From: Rubrivivax sp.
GTDB taxonomy: Bacteria; Pseudomonadota; Gammaproteobacteria; Burkholderiales; Burkholderiaceae_C
Assembly: GCA_020248915.1 (NCBI GenBank)
Contig: JADCGP010000003.1
Coordinates: forward strand, 372,001-436,000
Direction: 5' to 3'
DNA length: 64,000 bases
A model generated the notes under the pieces. That model did not search any database. It was not told where the DNA came from and was given only the letters and a program-made list of their open reading frames with translations. Made by a program: the position numbers and the translations under genes. This document shows, in pieces, positions 30,724 through 39,352 of this stretch; position 1 is the stretch's first letter; each line of letters opens with the position of its first letter.

Positions 30724-30960
30724 GCAAAGCCGGAGTCGGGCGGCGGCCGGCGCGCAGACGCGGCGGTCGGCCCCAAGGGCCGACTCCCCTGCGCTTCTCG
30801 CGCGACTGGCCCGCCGCGTAACTCACTTCGCTCGCTGCGCTCGCTTCGTTCGAACAGACGCGGCGAGTCAGATGACGATGCGCGCTGCGCGCGCGGCCAG
30901 CCGCCCTCCGATGCTCGGCGCCGCGAATGCGCACCGGCCGCCGCCCGACTCCGGCTTTGC
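30724..30960. repeat. Repeat element bounded by 27-bp perfect inverted repeats
   Basis: Positions 30724-30750 and 30934-30960 are perfect inverted copies of 27 bases (left arm begins GCAAAGCCGGAGTCGG). Between them lie another dyad (GTCGGCCC-CAA-GGGCCGAC) and a GCGAGC-rich tract (CACTTCGCTCGCTGCGCTCG). No transposase is present. This fills most of the 439-base gene-free stretch 30564-31002; its first part (30590-30660) is AT-richer and shows nothing clear. It resembles interspersed Burkholderiales repeats and marks the left edge of the accessory island. Confidence 0.7.
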
Positions 30961-31002
30961 TTCCAGGCCGGTTGCTCGGGGCGAGCAAGTAGCGCGAGCC
31001 GG

Positions 31003-31482
31003 CTACGTCCCGAGCAGACTCTTCTGCCCGTTGTCGAACCAGGCCGCATCGAACCCTTCGGCCAGCAGGACACAGCGCAGCGAGCAGCACCCGTGCGCGT
31101 TCAGCCGCTGGACGTACTTCGTCAGCGTCTGCGCGTCCTCGGTCAGGACATGCGTCAGCGACTCGCACACGGCTTGCGCGATCAGCTTCACATCGTCCTT
31201 CACCGACGTTCGATCATCGCCAGCATCGTGCCTCAACTCGCGCCGCAGCAGTCCAGCCGTCATCGCGTGGTCGATGTTGAAGGGCAACACCTCGAAGTTG
31301 CGCAGGGGCAGATCGGTGACCGGCTGTCGGACCTGAAACTCGGAGGCCACGATGGCCGAAAGATACAGCGGCACGCCTCGCTGCAGCGCTTCTCGGAAGT
31401 AGGCCTTCGCGACCTGGTGGTTCGCCCGCGTGGGATCGGCAAGCGTGATCAGGAAGCTGGTGTCGACGAGGAACGCACTCAC
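31003..31482 (-). CDS. PIN-domain (VapC-like) protein
   Basis: A 159-residue PIN-domain protein, probably a metal-dependent RNase. The acidic residues expected of the fold are present: Asp 7 (FLVDTSFLITLAD), Glu near 48 (VASEFQV), Asp in VKDDVKLIAQAV and Asp in LTEDAQTL. It starts with GTG at 31482 overlapping the upstream stop (GTGA), so it is co-translated with the 256-residue protein. VapC toxins normally have a small antitoxin upstream; here the upstream partner is three times larger and has no recognised DNA-binding motif. The PIN assignment is firm; toxin function is inference. Confidence 0.75.
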   Translation of the reverse strand: MSAFLVDTSFLITLADPTRANHQVAKAYFREALQRGVPLYLSAIVASEFQVRQPVTDLPLRNFEVLPFNIDHAMTAGLLRRELRHDAGDDRTSVKDDVKLIAQAVCESLTHVLTEDAQTLTKYVQRLNAHGCCSLRCVLLAEGFDAAWFDNGQKSLLGT

Positions 31483-32249
31483 CCGTCCTGCCCCCGCAGG
31501 GCATCGACCCACGCCGAGGCGTCGGGCACGTCCTTCCAGGCCTTCGCTCCGCGTTCGGTGAGACGCGAGAACTCCCGTTCGTCGAAGCGAGATTCGTGCT
31601 CGACGAACTCGATCAGGCGGGCCGAGCGGTACTCGCGCGTCACCACGTTGTATTCGGCACTGATCCGCACCATGGCCGGCTTGTAGAGCCGGTTGGTCTT
31701 CTCGTCGCGCAGCACCGACCGGTCGGTGTCCACCTTGAGCAGTTTTCCATCCGGAAGGCGGATGTGCGCGTTGGCCTTCACGGCGCCGCCGAGGTCCTCG
31801 ATCTCGCCGCGGACGTAGCGCTCGACGCGAACCCACTGGTCGGCATCGTCTGCCCGGTAGTCACTGTCCGCGCTGACGATCACCGGTCGGGCCAGCGCCG
31901 GCGAGTGGATCTCGAATCGAAGCTGCCGGCTGCCGCGGGCCAGACCCTGCCAGCGCTCCACGACCTTGCGCCGCTTCGGATTCAGTCCGTCGATCAGTTC
32001 GCTTTGCGTGAGAGACGTCAGGTCCGCCCACAGCCCGGGGTCGGCCAGGGGCGCCGTCTGCAGCGCCAGAGAACCGTCGACAACGGCCACCTCGACGCTG
32101 GACAGTTCGGGTCCGCCAGCGTCGCCACGGAGCAGGTCGGACACGTCCGCAGCAAAGCCGCGCAACGTGGCCAGCGGCACGCGTGCAGGCGCGACGGCGT
32201 AGCCGGCGGACTCGTCGTGCAGCTTGATCAAGAGATGCTGCGCTTCCAT
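31479..32249 (-). CDS. Unknown 256-residue protein coupled to the PIN-domain gene
   Basis: A soluble protein of no recognised family, without signal peptide or membrane segment. It starts MEAQHLLIKLHDES; a beta-rich middle includes VEVAVVDGSLALQTAPL, and a central region has LIDGLNPKRRKVVERWQGLA. The C-terminal part includes KLLKVDTDRSVLRDEKTNRLYK and ends AWVDALRGQDG. It overlaps the PIN gene by GTGA, implying a joint function, perhaps as antitoxin or as a sensor. It lies between the PIN gene and the restriction-methylase in the accessory island. Confidence 0.7.
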   Translation of the reverse strand: MEAQHLLIKLHDESAGYAVAPARVPLATLRGFAADVSDLLRGDAGGPELSSVEVAVVDGSLALQTAPLADPGLWADLTSLTQSELIDGLNPKRRKVVERWQGLARGSRQLRFEIHSPALARPVIVSADSDYRADDADQWVRVERYVRGEIEDLGGAVKANAHIRLPDGKLLKVDTDRSVLRDEKTNRLYKPAMVRISAEYNVVTREYRSARLIEFVEHESRFDEREFSRLTERGAKAWKDVPDASAWVDALRGQDG

Positions 32250-32292
32250 GGCGGTTGGATTGTCCGCCGTTGCGGGAAAACCCGCCTCCGGG

Positions 32293-32400
32293 TTAGCGCG
32301 GCCCGCCCGGCAGCGCCTCGACGATGGCCACGGTCTCCACGCTCACCCGCACCACACGCGCCAGCAGGTCGACAACGCGCTCCTTGTGGTCGGCGAAGCG
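32293..32400 (-). pseudogene. Detached C-terminal tail of the type ISP-like enzyme, beyond an in-frame stop
   Basis: Reading on past the TAA of the upstream enzyme in the same frame gives 35 clean codons (starting RFADHKERVVDLLARV) before TAA at 32293. The family ending, as I recall it, is FDTYRFADYKE..VIDLL, so the TAA sits where a Tyr codon (TAC/TAT) is expected. This looks like a single-base nonsense change, not a frameshift. Confidence 0.65.
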
Positions 32401-35370
32401 TTAGGTGTCGAACCTCTCGCGGATCGTCGGGTCCTTGGGCTTCTTCTCCTTGTGCTGGTCGAGCACCCAGTCGATGGCGCTGCGGTTGCCGAGCTTGTAG
32501 CGCCAGGCCGCGGCCGGCACGCCGTCGAGCACGGTCTCGCTGTCGATCACGATGCGGCCGGGCGCGTCGCCCGGACCGGGCTCGCTCTTCAGCACGCACT
32601 TGGGCTGCTGCTTGGCGGCGCGGGCCTTGCCGTCGGGCGTGTCGCTGCGCGCCAGCGGCCAGGGCTCGACGGTCTCGTAGCCGATGTGCAGCGCCATCAG
32701 CCGCTCGCCCCAGGCGGCCCAGGCCTCGAAGTCGGCCAGCGTGCTGCCATACAGCGGGATGCGGGGGAACTCGCGCTTCAGGTTCAGCGCGTACTTCTCG
32801 CGGTAGACCGGGTCGTGCAGCACCGCGTAGACGTAGTGGAAGATGGCTTCCTTGGAGATGGCGGCCGGCTTGCGGCCGCGGCCCGGGTGGTAGTGCTGCT
32901 GGAACTGCTTCAGGGCCCAGTCGGTGATGTTGTCGTGGCGGGTTCCATCTTCAGCAAAGGCGTACTCGGCGACGTATTGCACCGCATCGGCAGAGAACAT
33001 GTTGAGACTCGGAATCGCACCCGCGGCGATGACCGAGAACGGTTGCCGATCGCCGCACATGAAGCAAACGACGCGATTTGCAGTCCCCGGCGGAAACACT
33101 TCTTCGGCCTTGCCTGGGCGATCGACCAGCAGCCGTGCGTGGAAATAGCTCCACTTCACGAACGGCCGATACAAGGTGCGTACGACTCGCCTCGAATCAA
33201 ACTCCTCCGTCAGTCGAGCTTTGCAGCGACGCAAGAGGGTCTCGGACCACTTAATGGTCTCGTCGACATCCGCTCTCCCCAGCCGCGACTCGATGTGTTG
33301 GAGCATGAACTCGACCCGCGGAGTCAGTGCTTCCGCTGACTCCGCGATCAACCATTCATCTCGGTTCGTCGACACACCGAGCGAGTAGACGTGACAGACA
33401 GCGCGCTGCGTCGTCGAGCGACTTGCGACTTGTACCTTCTTGCTCGCAATCGGAAGCAAGTCTGCGAAGTCCTGGCTGCCTGGGTCGATCCAAGTTGCTT
33501 GAGCGGTTGGGGCAATCTCATCGAAGTCAATGCCCGAGCTTGAGCCACTCGCCAACCACGCCAGCTTCTCCTCCGCCGTCTCCATCTCCGGCCGTCGCGC
33601 GTAGAAGATCCGTGCCCCCTTGCTCCCCGCCTTCTTGACGAAGAAGCCGATCGCCACGCCGGTCTGGATGCCGAAGACGTTGTGCTTCGTGCCGCTGAGC
33701 CTGGGGTTGGCGCGCACGTCGCCGCCCAGGTCGACGATGCGGATCTCGGCGAACTCCTTCGCCACCACCTTGCGGAAGCCGTCGAACGTGCGGCTGTCGA
33801 TGAAGCTGCGGTTGGTCACGAAGGCCAGCACGCCGTTGGCGTCGAGCCGGTCGCTCGCCCAGCGGAAGAAGCGCGCGTACATGTCGTACAGCTTGGTCTT
33901 CTGCGCCGTGCTCTCGGCGATGTAGGTCTGCTTGATGCGGCGGTCGATCGCCGGGTACTCGCGGTTCTTGTTGTTGTCGTTCTCGTTGGCCTGGTTGGCG
34001 TTGTACGGCGGGTTGCCGATGATCACGCTGATGCGGCGGCTGTTCTGGCGCCGGATGCGCGCCACGTTCTCCTCGCTGACGCTGCCGAACAGGTCGGCCG
34101 TGGTGCCGTGCGCCGCGGTGTGGTGGCCGACGTTGTCGAGAGTGTCCACGAACACCAGGTTCTCGAACTCCTCGTACTGGCCGGTGATTGCAGCGTACGT
34201 GGCCTCGATGTTCAGGTTGGCCACGTAGTACGGCAGGATCGCCACCTCGTTGGCGTGCAGTTCGTGCCGGTACTTGTGCTCGAGCTTGGCCCGCTGGCCG
34301 CGGAAAAGCTCGAGCAGCTCGCAGACGAAGGTGCCGGTGCCGGTGGCCGGGTCGAGGATCTGCACGTCCTCGTCGACGAGATGGCGGCCGAAGTGCTGCT
34401 CGCACAGCCAGTCGGCGCCGTCGATCATGAAGCGCACGATTTCGTTGGGCGTGTACACCACGCCCAGCCGGTCGGCCGCCTTCTGGTTGTAGACCTTGTA
34501 GAAGTTCTCGTAGATGACCTTCAGGAAGGTCTGCTTCTCCTGGTGGCTACCGATCTGCGCCGCCGCGCTGCGGATGGCGGCATAGTGGGGCTCCAGCGCC
34601 TTCAGCGTCGTCTTCTTGACGGCGGCCTTGAAGAAAGTCTCCTCCAGACGGTACAGCTCCCGCGCGATGTTGTTCTGACGGTGGTAGTCGCTGTCGTCGA
34701 ACACCTTGGAGAAGATCTCCTCGGTGAGGATGTGCTGAATCAGCATCTCCCGTACGTCGGCCTCGCCAAGCGCGGGGTTGATGGCTTCCCTCGCGTGTTC
34801 CAAGAACGTGCCCGCGGCGCGACGGAACTCGGCGTTGGAGGCGAACTCGCGCTCGATCATCGCGCGCAGGCCTTCCAGCACCGCGGGCAGGTCGGTCTTG
34901 AATTGCGCAACCGCCTTGCGGAAATCCGCGATCTCGCGGCGCTCGAAGGCGAAGAAGAGCTTCAGCAGCTTCTCGAGCGCGCCCACGTCGGCCACGCCGC
35001 AGCGCATCACCTCCTGGCCGTGCTGGATCAGCACCGCCTCGCGGCTGTCTTCGAAGACGATGTTGTCCTGCGGGTAGCCGCGCTTGAACTTGCGGGCAAT
35101 CTCGGCGTCGAGGTCGTCCTTCGAGTCCTTCGCTTCCCAGTAGCCGAAGGGCACGCGCAGCGTGTGCAGCAGAGCGCTGTCGACGTAGCGTTTGTCACGG
35201 GTCAGCGTGTCGAGCTTGAACTGTGGCACGAAGGTCAGGTCATGCTGGCGGCCCCAGCCCTTGAGCAGATCCTTGAAGGCTTCGCTGACGATGCCTTCGC
35301 GGTCCTCGCCCGACACCTTCTTCAGGCGGTCGAGATCGGCGAGGTACTGGTGGATGAGGAGCTGGCTCAA
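32401..35370 (-). CDS. Type ISP-like single-chain restriction-methyltransferase, C-terminally truncated
   Basis: A 989-residue N6-adenine methyltransferase with attached nuclease-like and specificity parts. The N-terminal region has a PD-(D/E)xK-like pattern: Asp near residue 62 and WEAKDSKDD near 78. The methylase core has motif I ILDPATGTGTFVCELL (near 340) and motif IV IIGNPPYNANQ (near 453). A target-recognition region follows (residues about 600-850). No helicase domain is present, unlike LlaBIII. Start is TTG 35370 behind CAGGGGAG; no ATG fits. An in-frame TAA removes the last ~35 residues. The 33.1-33.6 kb stretch is visibly less GC-rich than the rest. Activity is uncertain. Confidence 0.8.
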   Translation of the reverse strand: MSQLLIHQYLADLDRLKKVSGEDREGIVSEAFKDLLKGWGRQHDLTFVPQFKLDTLTRDKRYVDSALLHTLRVPFGYWEAKDSKDDLDAEIARKFKRGYPQDNIVFEDSREAVLIQHGQEVMRCGVADVGALEKLLKLFFAFERREIADFRKAVAQFKTDLPAVLEGLRAMIEREFASNAEFRRAAGTFLEHAREAINPALGEADVREMLIQHILTEEIFSKVFDDSDYHRQNNIARELYRLEETFFKAAVKKTTLKALEPHYAAIRSAAAQIGSHQEKQTFLKVIYENFYKVYNQKAADRLGVVYTPNEIVRFMIDGADWLCEQHFGRHLVDEDVQILDPATGTGTFVCELLELFRGQRAKLEHKYRHELHANEVAILPYYVANLNIEATYAAITGQYEEFENLVFVDTLDNVGHHTAAHGTTADLFGSVSEENVARIRRQNSRRISVIIGNPPYNANQANENDNNKNREYPAIDRRIKQTYIAESTAQKTKLYDMYARFFRWASDRLDANGVLAFVTNRSFIDSRTFDGFRKVVAKEFAEIRIVDLGGDVRANPRLSGTKHNVFGIQTGVAIGFFVKKAGSKGARIFYARRPEMETAEEKLAWLASGSSSGIDFDEIAPTAQATWIDPGSQDFADLLPIASKKVQVASRSTTQRAVCHVYSLGVSTNRDEWLIAESAEALTPRVEFMLQHIESRLGRADVDETIKWSETLLRRCKARLTEEFDSRRVVRTLYRPFVKWSYFHARLLVDRPGKAEEVFPPGTANRVVCFMCGDRQPFSVIAAGAIPSLNMFSADAVQYVAEYAFAEDGTRHDNITDWALKQFQQHYHPGRGRKPAAISKEAIFHYVYAVLHDPVYREKYALNLKREFPRIPLYGSTLADFEAWAAWGERLMALHIGYETVEPWPLARSDTPDGKARAAKQQPKCVLKSEPGPGDAPGRIVIDSETVLDGVPAAAWRYKLGNRSAIDWVLDQHKEKKPKDPTIRERFDT

Positions 35371-35420
35371 CTTGACTCCCCTGCCGTGGCGACTTCGATG
35401 CGCACCGGCGCAAGCGCCGC

Positions 35421-36356
35421 TCAGCGCTCGCCCTTGCGGTACGGCTTCATCAGCGCCTGCGGGTAGGCCGCGCGCCGCGCCACCAGCACGAGCGCCACCA
35501 GGGCCATCAGGTAGGGCACGGCCAGGTACAGCTGGTAGGGCAGCTCGACGCCGAACACGCCGCCGCCGGCCTGTTGCAGGCGCAGCTGCAGTGCGTCGAA
35601 GAAGGCGAACAGCAGCGCACCGGCCAGCGCCTTGCCCGGCCGCCACGACGCGAAGACGACGAGAGCCACGCAGACCCAGCCGCGGCCGTTGACCATCGTG
35701 AAGAAGAAGGCGTTGAAGGCCGACAGCGTCAGGAAGGCGCCGGCCACGCCCATCAGCGCCGAGCCGGCGACGATGGCGCCGGTGCGCAGGCCCGCGACGC
35801 TCAGGCCCTGGCCCTCGGCGGCGGCCGGGTTCTCGCCCACCATGCGGATCGCCAGGCCGAGCGGCGTGCGGTACAGCACCCAGGCCACCAGCGGCACCAG
35901 CACCAGCGCCAGCAGCGTGAGCGCGGTCTGGGTGTTCAGCACCGGCACCGGCAGCCAAGTCATCGGCGCGAAGGGCGTGATCGTCGGCGGGCTGTCCACC
36001 TTCGGGAAGCTCACCCGGTAGGCGTAGCTCGCCAGCGCGGTGGCCAGCAGCGTGATGCCGAGCCCAGACACGTGCTGCGACAGCGCCAGGCCGACGGTCA
36101 GCCCCGCATGCAGCAGGCCGAGCAGCGCGCCTGCGGCGGCGGCAGCCAGCACACCGGTCCACAGGTCCGCACCCTGGAAGACGACCAGCCAGCCGACGAA
36201 GGCGCCCGCCACCATGATGCCCTCGATGCCCAGGTTGAGGACGCCGGCACGCTCGCACAGCAGCACGCCGAGCGTGCCCAGGATCAGTGGCGTGGCGATG
36301 CGCAGCACCGCGCCCCAGAACGCGGCGCTGCCCAGCAGCTCGAGCGTCTCGGTCAT
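35421..36356 (-). CDS. ABC importer permease, second subunit of the second BMP-type system
   Basis: A 311-residue inner-membrane permease of the same family as the 9709-10686 protein. Motifs are LCERAGVLNLGIEGIMVAGA, YRTPLGLAIRMVGENPAAAE and VNGRGWVCVALVVFASWRPG. It overlaps the upstream permease by ATGA (36353-36356). It is the last gene of the transporter operon, and the restriction island begins about 50 bases past its stop. Confidence 0.92.
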   Translation of the reverse strand: MTETLELLGSAAFWGAVLRIATPLILGTLGVLLCERAGVLNLGIEGIMVAGAFVGWLVVFQGADLWTGVLAAAAAGALLGLLHAGLTVGLALSQHVSGLGITLLATALASYAYRVSFPKVDSPPTITPFAPMTWLPVPVLNTQTALTLLALVLVPLVAWVLYRTPLGLAIRMVGENPAAAEGQGLSVAGLRTGAIVAGSALMGVAGAFLTLSAFNAFFFTMVNGRGWVCVALVVFASWRPGKALAGALLFAFFDALQLRLQQAGGGVFGVELPYQLYLAVPYLMALVALVLVARRAAYPQALMKPYRKGER

Positions 36357-37423
36357 CGGGGCGTGCCCCAGCGCACGCGGTACTGCGTCAGCATGGTCGC
36401 CACCAGCATCGCGATCAGCGCCACCGCCACGATGACGTCGGCCACGAACGTGGGCACCGTCACCGCGCGGCTCATGCTGTCGGCGCCGACGAAGACGCCG
36501 GCCACGAAGACCGCGGCGGCGACGACCGCCAGCGGGTTGAGCATCGCCAGCATCGCGATGACGATGCCGCTCATGCCGTAGCCCGGGCTCATGTCGAGCG
36601 TGACGTAGCCGGCGCGCCCGGCCACCTCCACCGCCCCGGCCAGCCCCGCGAGCGCGCCCGACAGCAGCGCCACGACAACCCCGGTGCGTGCCACCGGCAG
36701 TCCGGCGAAGGCCGCCGCCCGCGGCCCGGAGCCGAGCGCGCGGATCTCGAAGCCGAGCGTCGTGAAGCGCAGCAGCGCCCACAGGGCCACGGCCAGCACC
36801 AGCGCGGCCACGAGACCGGTGTGGACCCGGCTGCGCTCGATCAGCCTGTCCAGCTGCAGCGCGTCCTGCAGCGCCACGCTCTGCGGCCAGCCCATCGCGG
36901 ACGGGTCCTTCATCGGCCCGTCCAGCAGCGCCGAGACCACCAGCAGCACGACGAAGTTCAGCAGCAGCGTGCTGACCACCTCGTCGACCCCCAGACGCGA
37001 CTTCAGCAGCGCCGGGCCCAGCAGCAGCAGCGCACCGGCGAGCATGGCCGCGCCGATCATCAGCGGGAACAGCAGCGCCGGCGCGAGCTCGAACCCGGTG
37101 CCGCCGTGCAGCCCGCCCACCGCCACCGCGGCCAGCGCGCCGGCGTACAGCTGCCCCTCGGCGCCGATGTTGTAGAGGCGGGCGCGGAACGCCATCGCCG
37201 CCGCGAGCCCCGTCAGGATCAGCGGCGTGGCGCGCGTCAGCGTCTCGGTCAGCGCGAAGCGCGAGCCGAAGCCTCCTTCGAGCAGCAGCGCGTAGGCGCG
37301 GCCCACCGGGGCGCCGGCCCACAGCACGAGCAGCGAGGTCACCGCCAGCGTGAAGGCCACCGCGGCCAGCGGCGCCAGCAGCAGCGCACGCGCCGACGGC
37401 TGCGTCCGGCGTTCAAGCCGCAT
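36353..37423 (-). CDS. ABC importer permease, first subunit of the second BMP-type system
   Basis: A 356-residue inner-membrane permease with about 9 helices. Motifs are AFRARLYNIGAEGQLYAGAL, GVDEVVSTLLLNFVVLLVV, FEIRALGSGPRAAAFAGLPV and YGMSGIVIAMLAMLNPLAV. It corresponds to the YufP-type subunit. Its ATG lies 11 bases inside the end of the ATPase gene, showing translational coupling. Confidence 0.92.
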   Translation of the reverse strand: MRLERRTQPSARALLLAPLAAVAFTLAVTSLLVLWAGAPVGRAYALLLEGGFGSRFALTETLTRATPLILTGLAAAMAFRARLYNIGAEGQLYAGALAAVAVGGLHGGTGFELAPALLFPLMIGAAMLAGALLLLGPALLKSRLGVDEVVSTLLLNFVVLLVVSALLDGPMKDPSAMGWPQSVALQDALQLDRLIERSRVHTGLVAALVLAVALWALLRFTTLGFEIRALGSGPRAAAFAGLPVARTGVVVALLSGALAGLAGAVEVAGRAGYVTLDMSPGYGMSGIVIAMLAMLNPLAVVAAAVFVAGVFVGADSMSRAVTVPTFVADVIVAVALIAMLVATMLTQYRVRWGTPR

Positions 37424-38966
37424 GGGCGGTCTCCCCGGACGGGCGGACCGAGCCGCCGCCGCCGGCCATCGCGAGGCCGATGGCGGCGAGCGTCCACTCC
37501 CGCGCCGGCCGGGCCTCGGTCAGCACGCCGGCGTGGATGACGGCGATGCGGTCGGCCAGCGCGAAGATCTCGTCGAGGTCCTCGCTGATCAGCACCACGC
37601 CGGCGCCCGCCGCGCAGGCGTCGAGCAGCTGCTGGTGGACGTAGGCGACCGCGCCGACGTCCAGGCCCCAGGTCGGCTGGTCGGCCACGATCAGCGTCGG
37701 CGGCCGCCCGTCGCCGCCGCCCGTCAGCGCGCGGCCGAGGATCAGCTTCTGCTGGTTGCCGCCCGACAGCGCGGCGGCTGGCGTGGCCAGGCCGGCCGCC
37801 TCGGTGCCGCGCACGTCGAAGCGCTCGACGATCGCGCGCGCGTGCGCCTGTGCCGGCGCGCGCCGCCGCAGGCCCAGGCGTGCGAAGGCCGGCTCGGCGT
37901 AGCGCTCGAGCAGCGCGTTCTCCCACACCGGGAGCTCGCCCACCAGGCCCACGGCCTGGCGGTCCTCCGGCACGCGCGCGACGCCGGCGCGCACGAAGGC
38001 GCGCGGCCGCGCCGGCAGCGGCTGGCCGCGCACCTTGACGGCGCCACCGCCCGCCGGCGCGTGCTCGCCGCACAGCGCGCCCGCCAGCGCCTGCTGCCCG
38101 TTGCCGGCCACGCCGGCGATGGCCACCACCTCGCCGGCGCGCACCTGCAGCGAGCTCGACCCCGGCCCCGCCGGCAGCTCGCACACCACCTCGCCGAGCG
38201 CGTACGCGCGCTTCACCGCCGGCGCGACGCGGCGGCCCACCATCGCCTCGGCGATCAGCGCCGTGTCGGCGTCGGCCGCCGGCAGCTCGGCCACCAGGCG
38301 CCCGCCGCGCAGCACCGCGATGCGGTGCGACACCCGCAGCACCTCGTCGAGCTTGTGGCTGATGAAGATGATCGACAGGCCCTCGGCCACCATGCGGCCG
38401 AGCGTCGCGAACAGCGACTCGCTCTCCTGGGGCGTCAGCACCGCGGTCGGCTCGTCGAGGATCAGGATCCGCGCGCCGCGCTTGGTGCCGTGCTCGAACA
38501 GCGCCTTCAGGATCTCGACCCGCTGGCGCTCGCCCACCGACAGCTCGCCGACGCGCGCGTCGGGGTCCACCGCGAGGCCGAAGCGCGCCGCGGTGTCGCG
38601 CAGCGTGGCGCGCGCGGCGGCGCGCGCGCTCGAGGGCCGCCACAGCGGCTCGGTGCCGAGCAGCACGTTGTCGAGCACCGAGAGGTTGTCGGCCAGCGTG
38701 AAGTGCTGGTGCACCATGCCGATGCCGGCGGCCAGCGCCGCCCGCGGCTGGCCCGGCGGCAGCGCGCGGCCGAAGACCTCGATCGTGCCGGCGTCGGCCA
38801 CGTAGTGGCCGAACAGGATCGACACCAGCGTGCTCTTGCCCGCGCCGTTCTCGCCCAGCAGCGCCAGCACCTCGCCGCGCTCCAGCGCGAGCGAGATGCC
38901 GTCGTTGGCCACCAGGCTGCCGAAGCGCTTGGTGATGCCTTGCAGGCGCAGGACGGTGTCGGCCAT
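37413..38966 (-). CDS. Duplicated ABC ATPase of the second BMP-type importer
   Basis: A 517-residue protein with two nucleotide-binding halves, the same length as the 6860-8413 protein. First half: Walker A GENGAGKSTLVSIL, LSVGERQRVEILKAL, Walker B ILILDEPTAVLTPQE. Second half: GVAGNGQQALAGAL, LSGGNQQKLILGRAL, VADQPTWGLDVGA. It drives the two downstream permeases. The gene is 387 bases from the haloacid dehalogenase gene upstream, so it may have its own promoter. Confidence 0.93.
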   Translation of the reverse strand: MADTVLRLQGITKRFGSLVANDGISLALERGEVLALLGENGAGKSTLVSILFGHYVADAGTIEVFGRALPPGQPRAALAAGIGMVHQHFTLADNLSVLDNVLLGTEPLWRPSSARAAARATLRDTAARFGLAVDPDARVGELSVGERQRVEILKALFEHGTKRGARILILDEPTAVLTPQESESLFATLGRMVAEGLSIIFISHKLDEVLRVSHRIAVLRGGRLVAELPAADADTALIAEAMVGRRVAPAVKRAYALGEVVCELPAGPGSSSLQVRAGEVVAIAGVAGNGQQALAGALCGEHAPAGGGAVKVRGQPLPARPRAFVRAGVARVPEDRQAVGLVGELPVWENALLERYAEPAFARLGLRRRAPAQAHARAIVERFDVRGTEAAGLATPAAALSGGNQQKLILGRALTGGGDGRPPTLIVADQPTWGLDVGAVAYVHQQLLDACAAGAGVVLISEDLDEIFALADRIAVIHAGVLTEARPAREWTLAAIGLAMAGGGGSVRPSGETAHAA

Positions 38967-39124
38967 GGGTCGATTCTCTGGCAAGCGCCGCGCCGCGGGC
39001 GGTCCCGGTTGCGCTCGGGCGCGCACGCGGACTGCGCCAGGGTGCAGGGGCATGACTGCCCCTGAAGCCCGTACAGCTGAACCGCCGCCTGCGCGACACC
39101 GGGCACCTGGCGCGCGCCCTGCAC

Positions 39125-39352
39125 GTGCACGGGTTCTCGTTCGTCGCCCTCGCCCTGATGCTGCCCGGGCTGCCGTGGCTGTCGCCGCTGGCGCTGCCGT
39201 CCATCCCGGTCTGCGGGCCGCCGGCGCAGCGGCGCATCCACGGCGCGCGGACCGGGCCGATACTCGCCCGCGCCGCGATCGTCAGCGTGCTGTGGGTGGC
39301 AACGCCGCTGCTGGCGCTGGCCGTCGGCGCCGTCCGGGCGCTGGTGTTCTGA
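39125..39352 (+). CDS. Possible small membrane protein
   Basis: An open frame of 75 codons from GTG 39125 with two hydrophobic stretches (FVALALMLPGLPWLSPL and IVSVLWVATPLLALAVGA). The frame is open back to a TGA at about 39053 and the upstream codons look protein-like, but no ATG or ribosome-binding site supports a start. It ends immediately before the convergent dehalogenase stop. This is the only coding candidate in 38967-39352, and it could be chance. Confidence 0.35.
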   Translation: MHGFSFVALALMLPGLPWLSPLALPSIPVCGPPAQRRIHGARTGPILARAAIVSVLWVATPLLALAVGAVRALVF

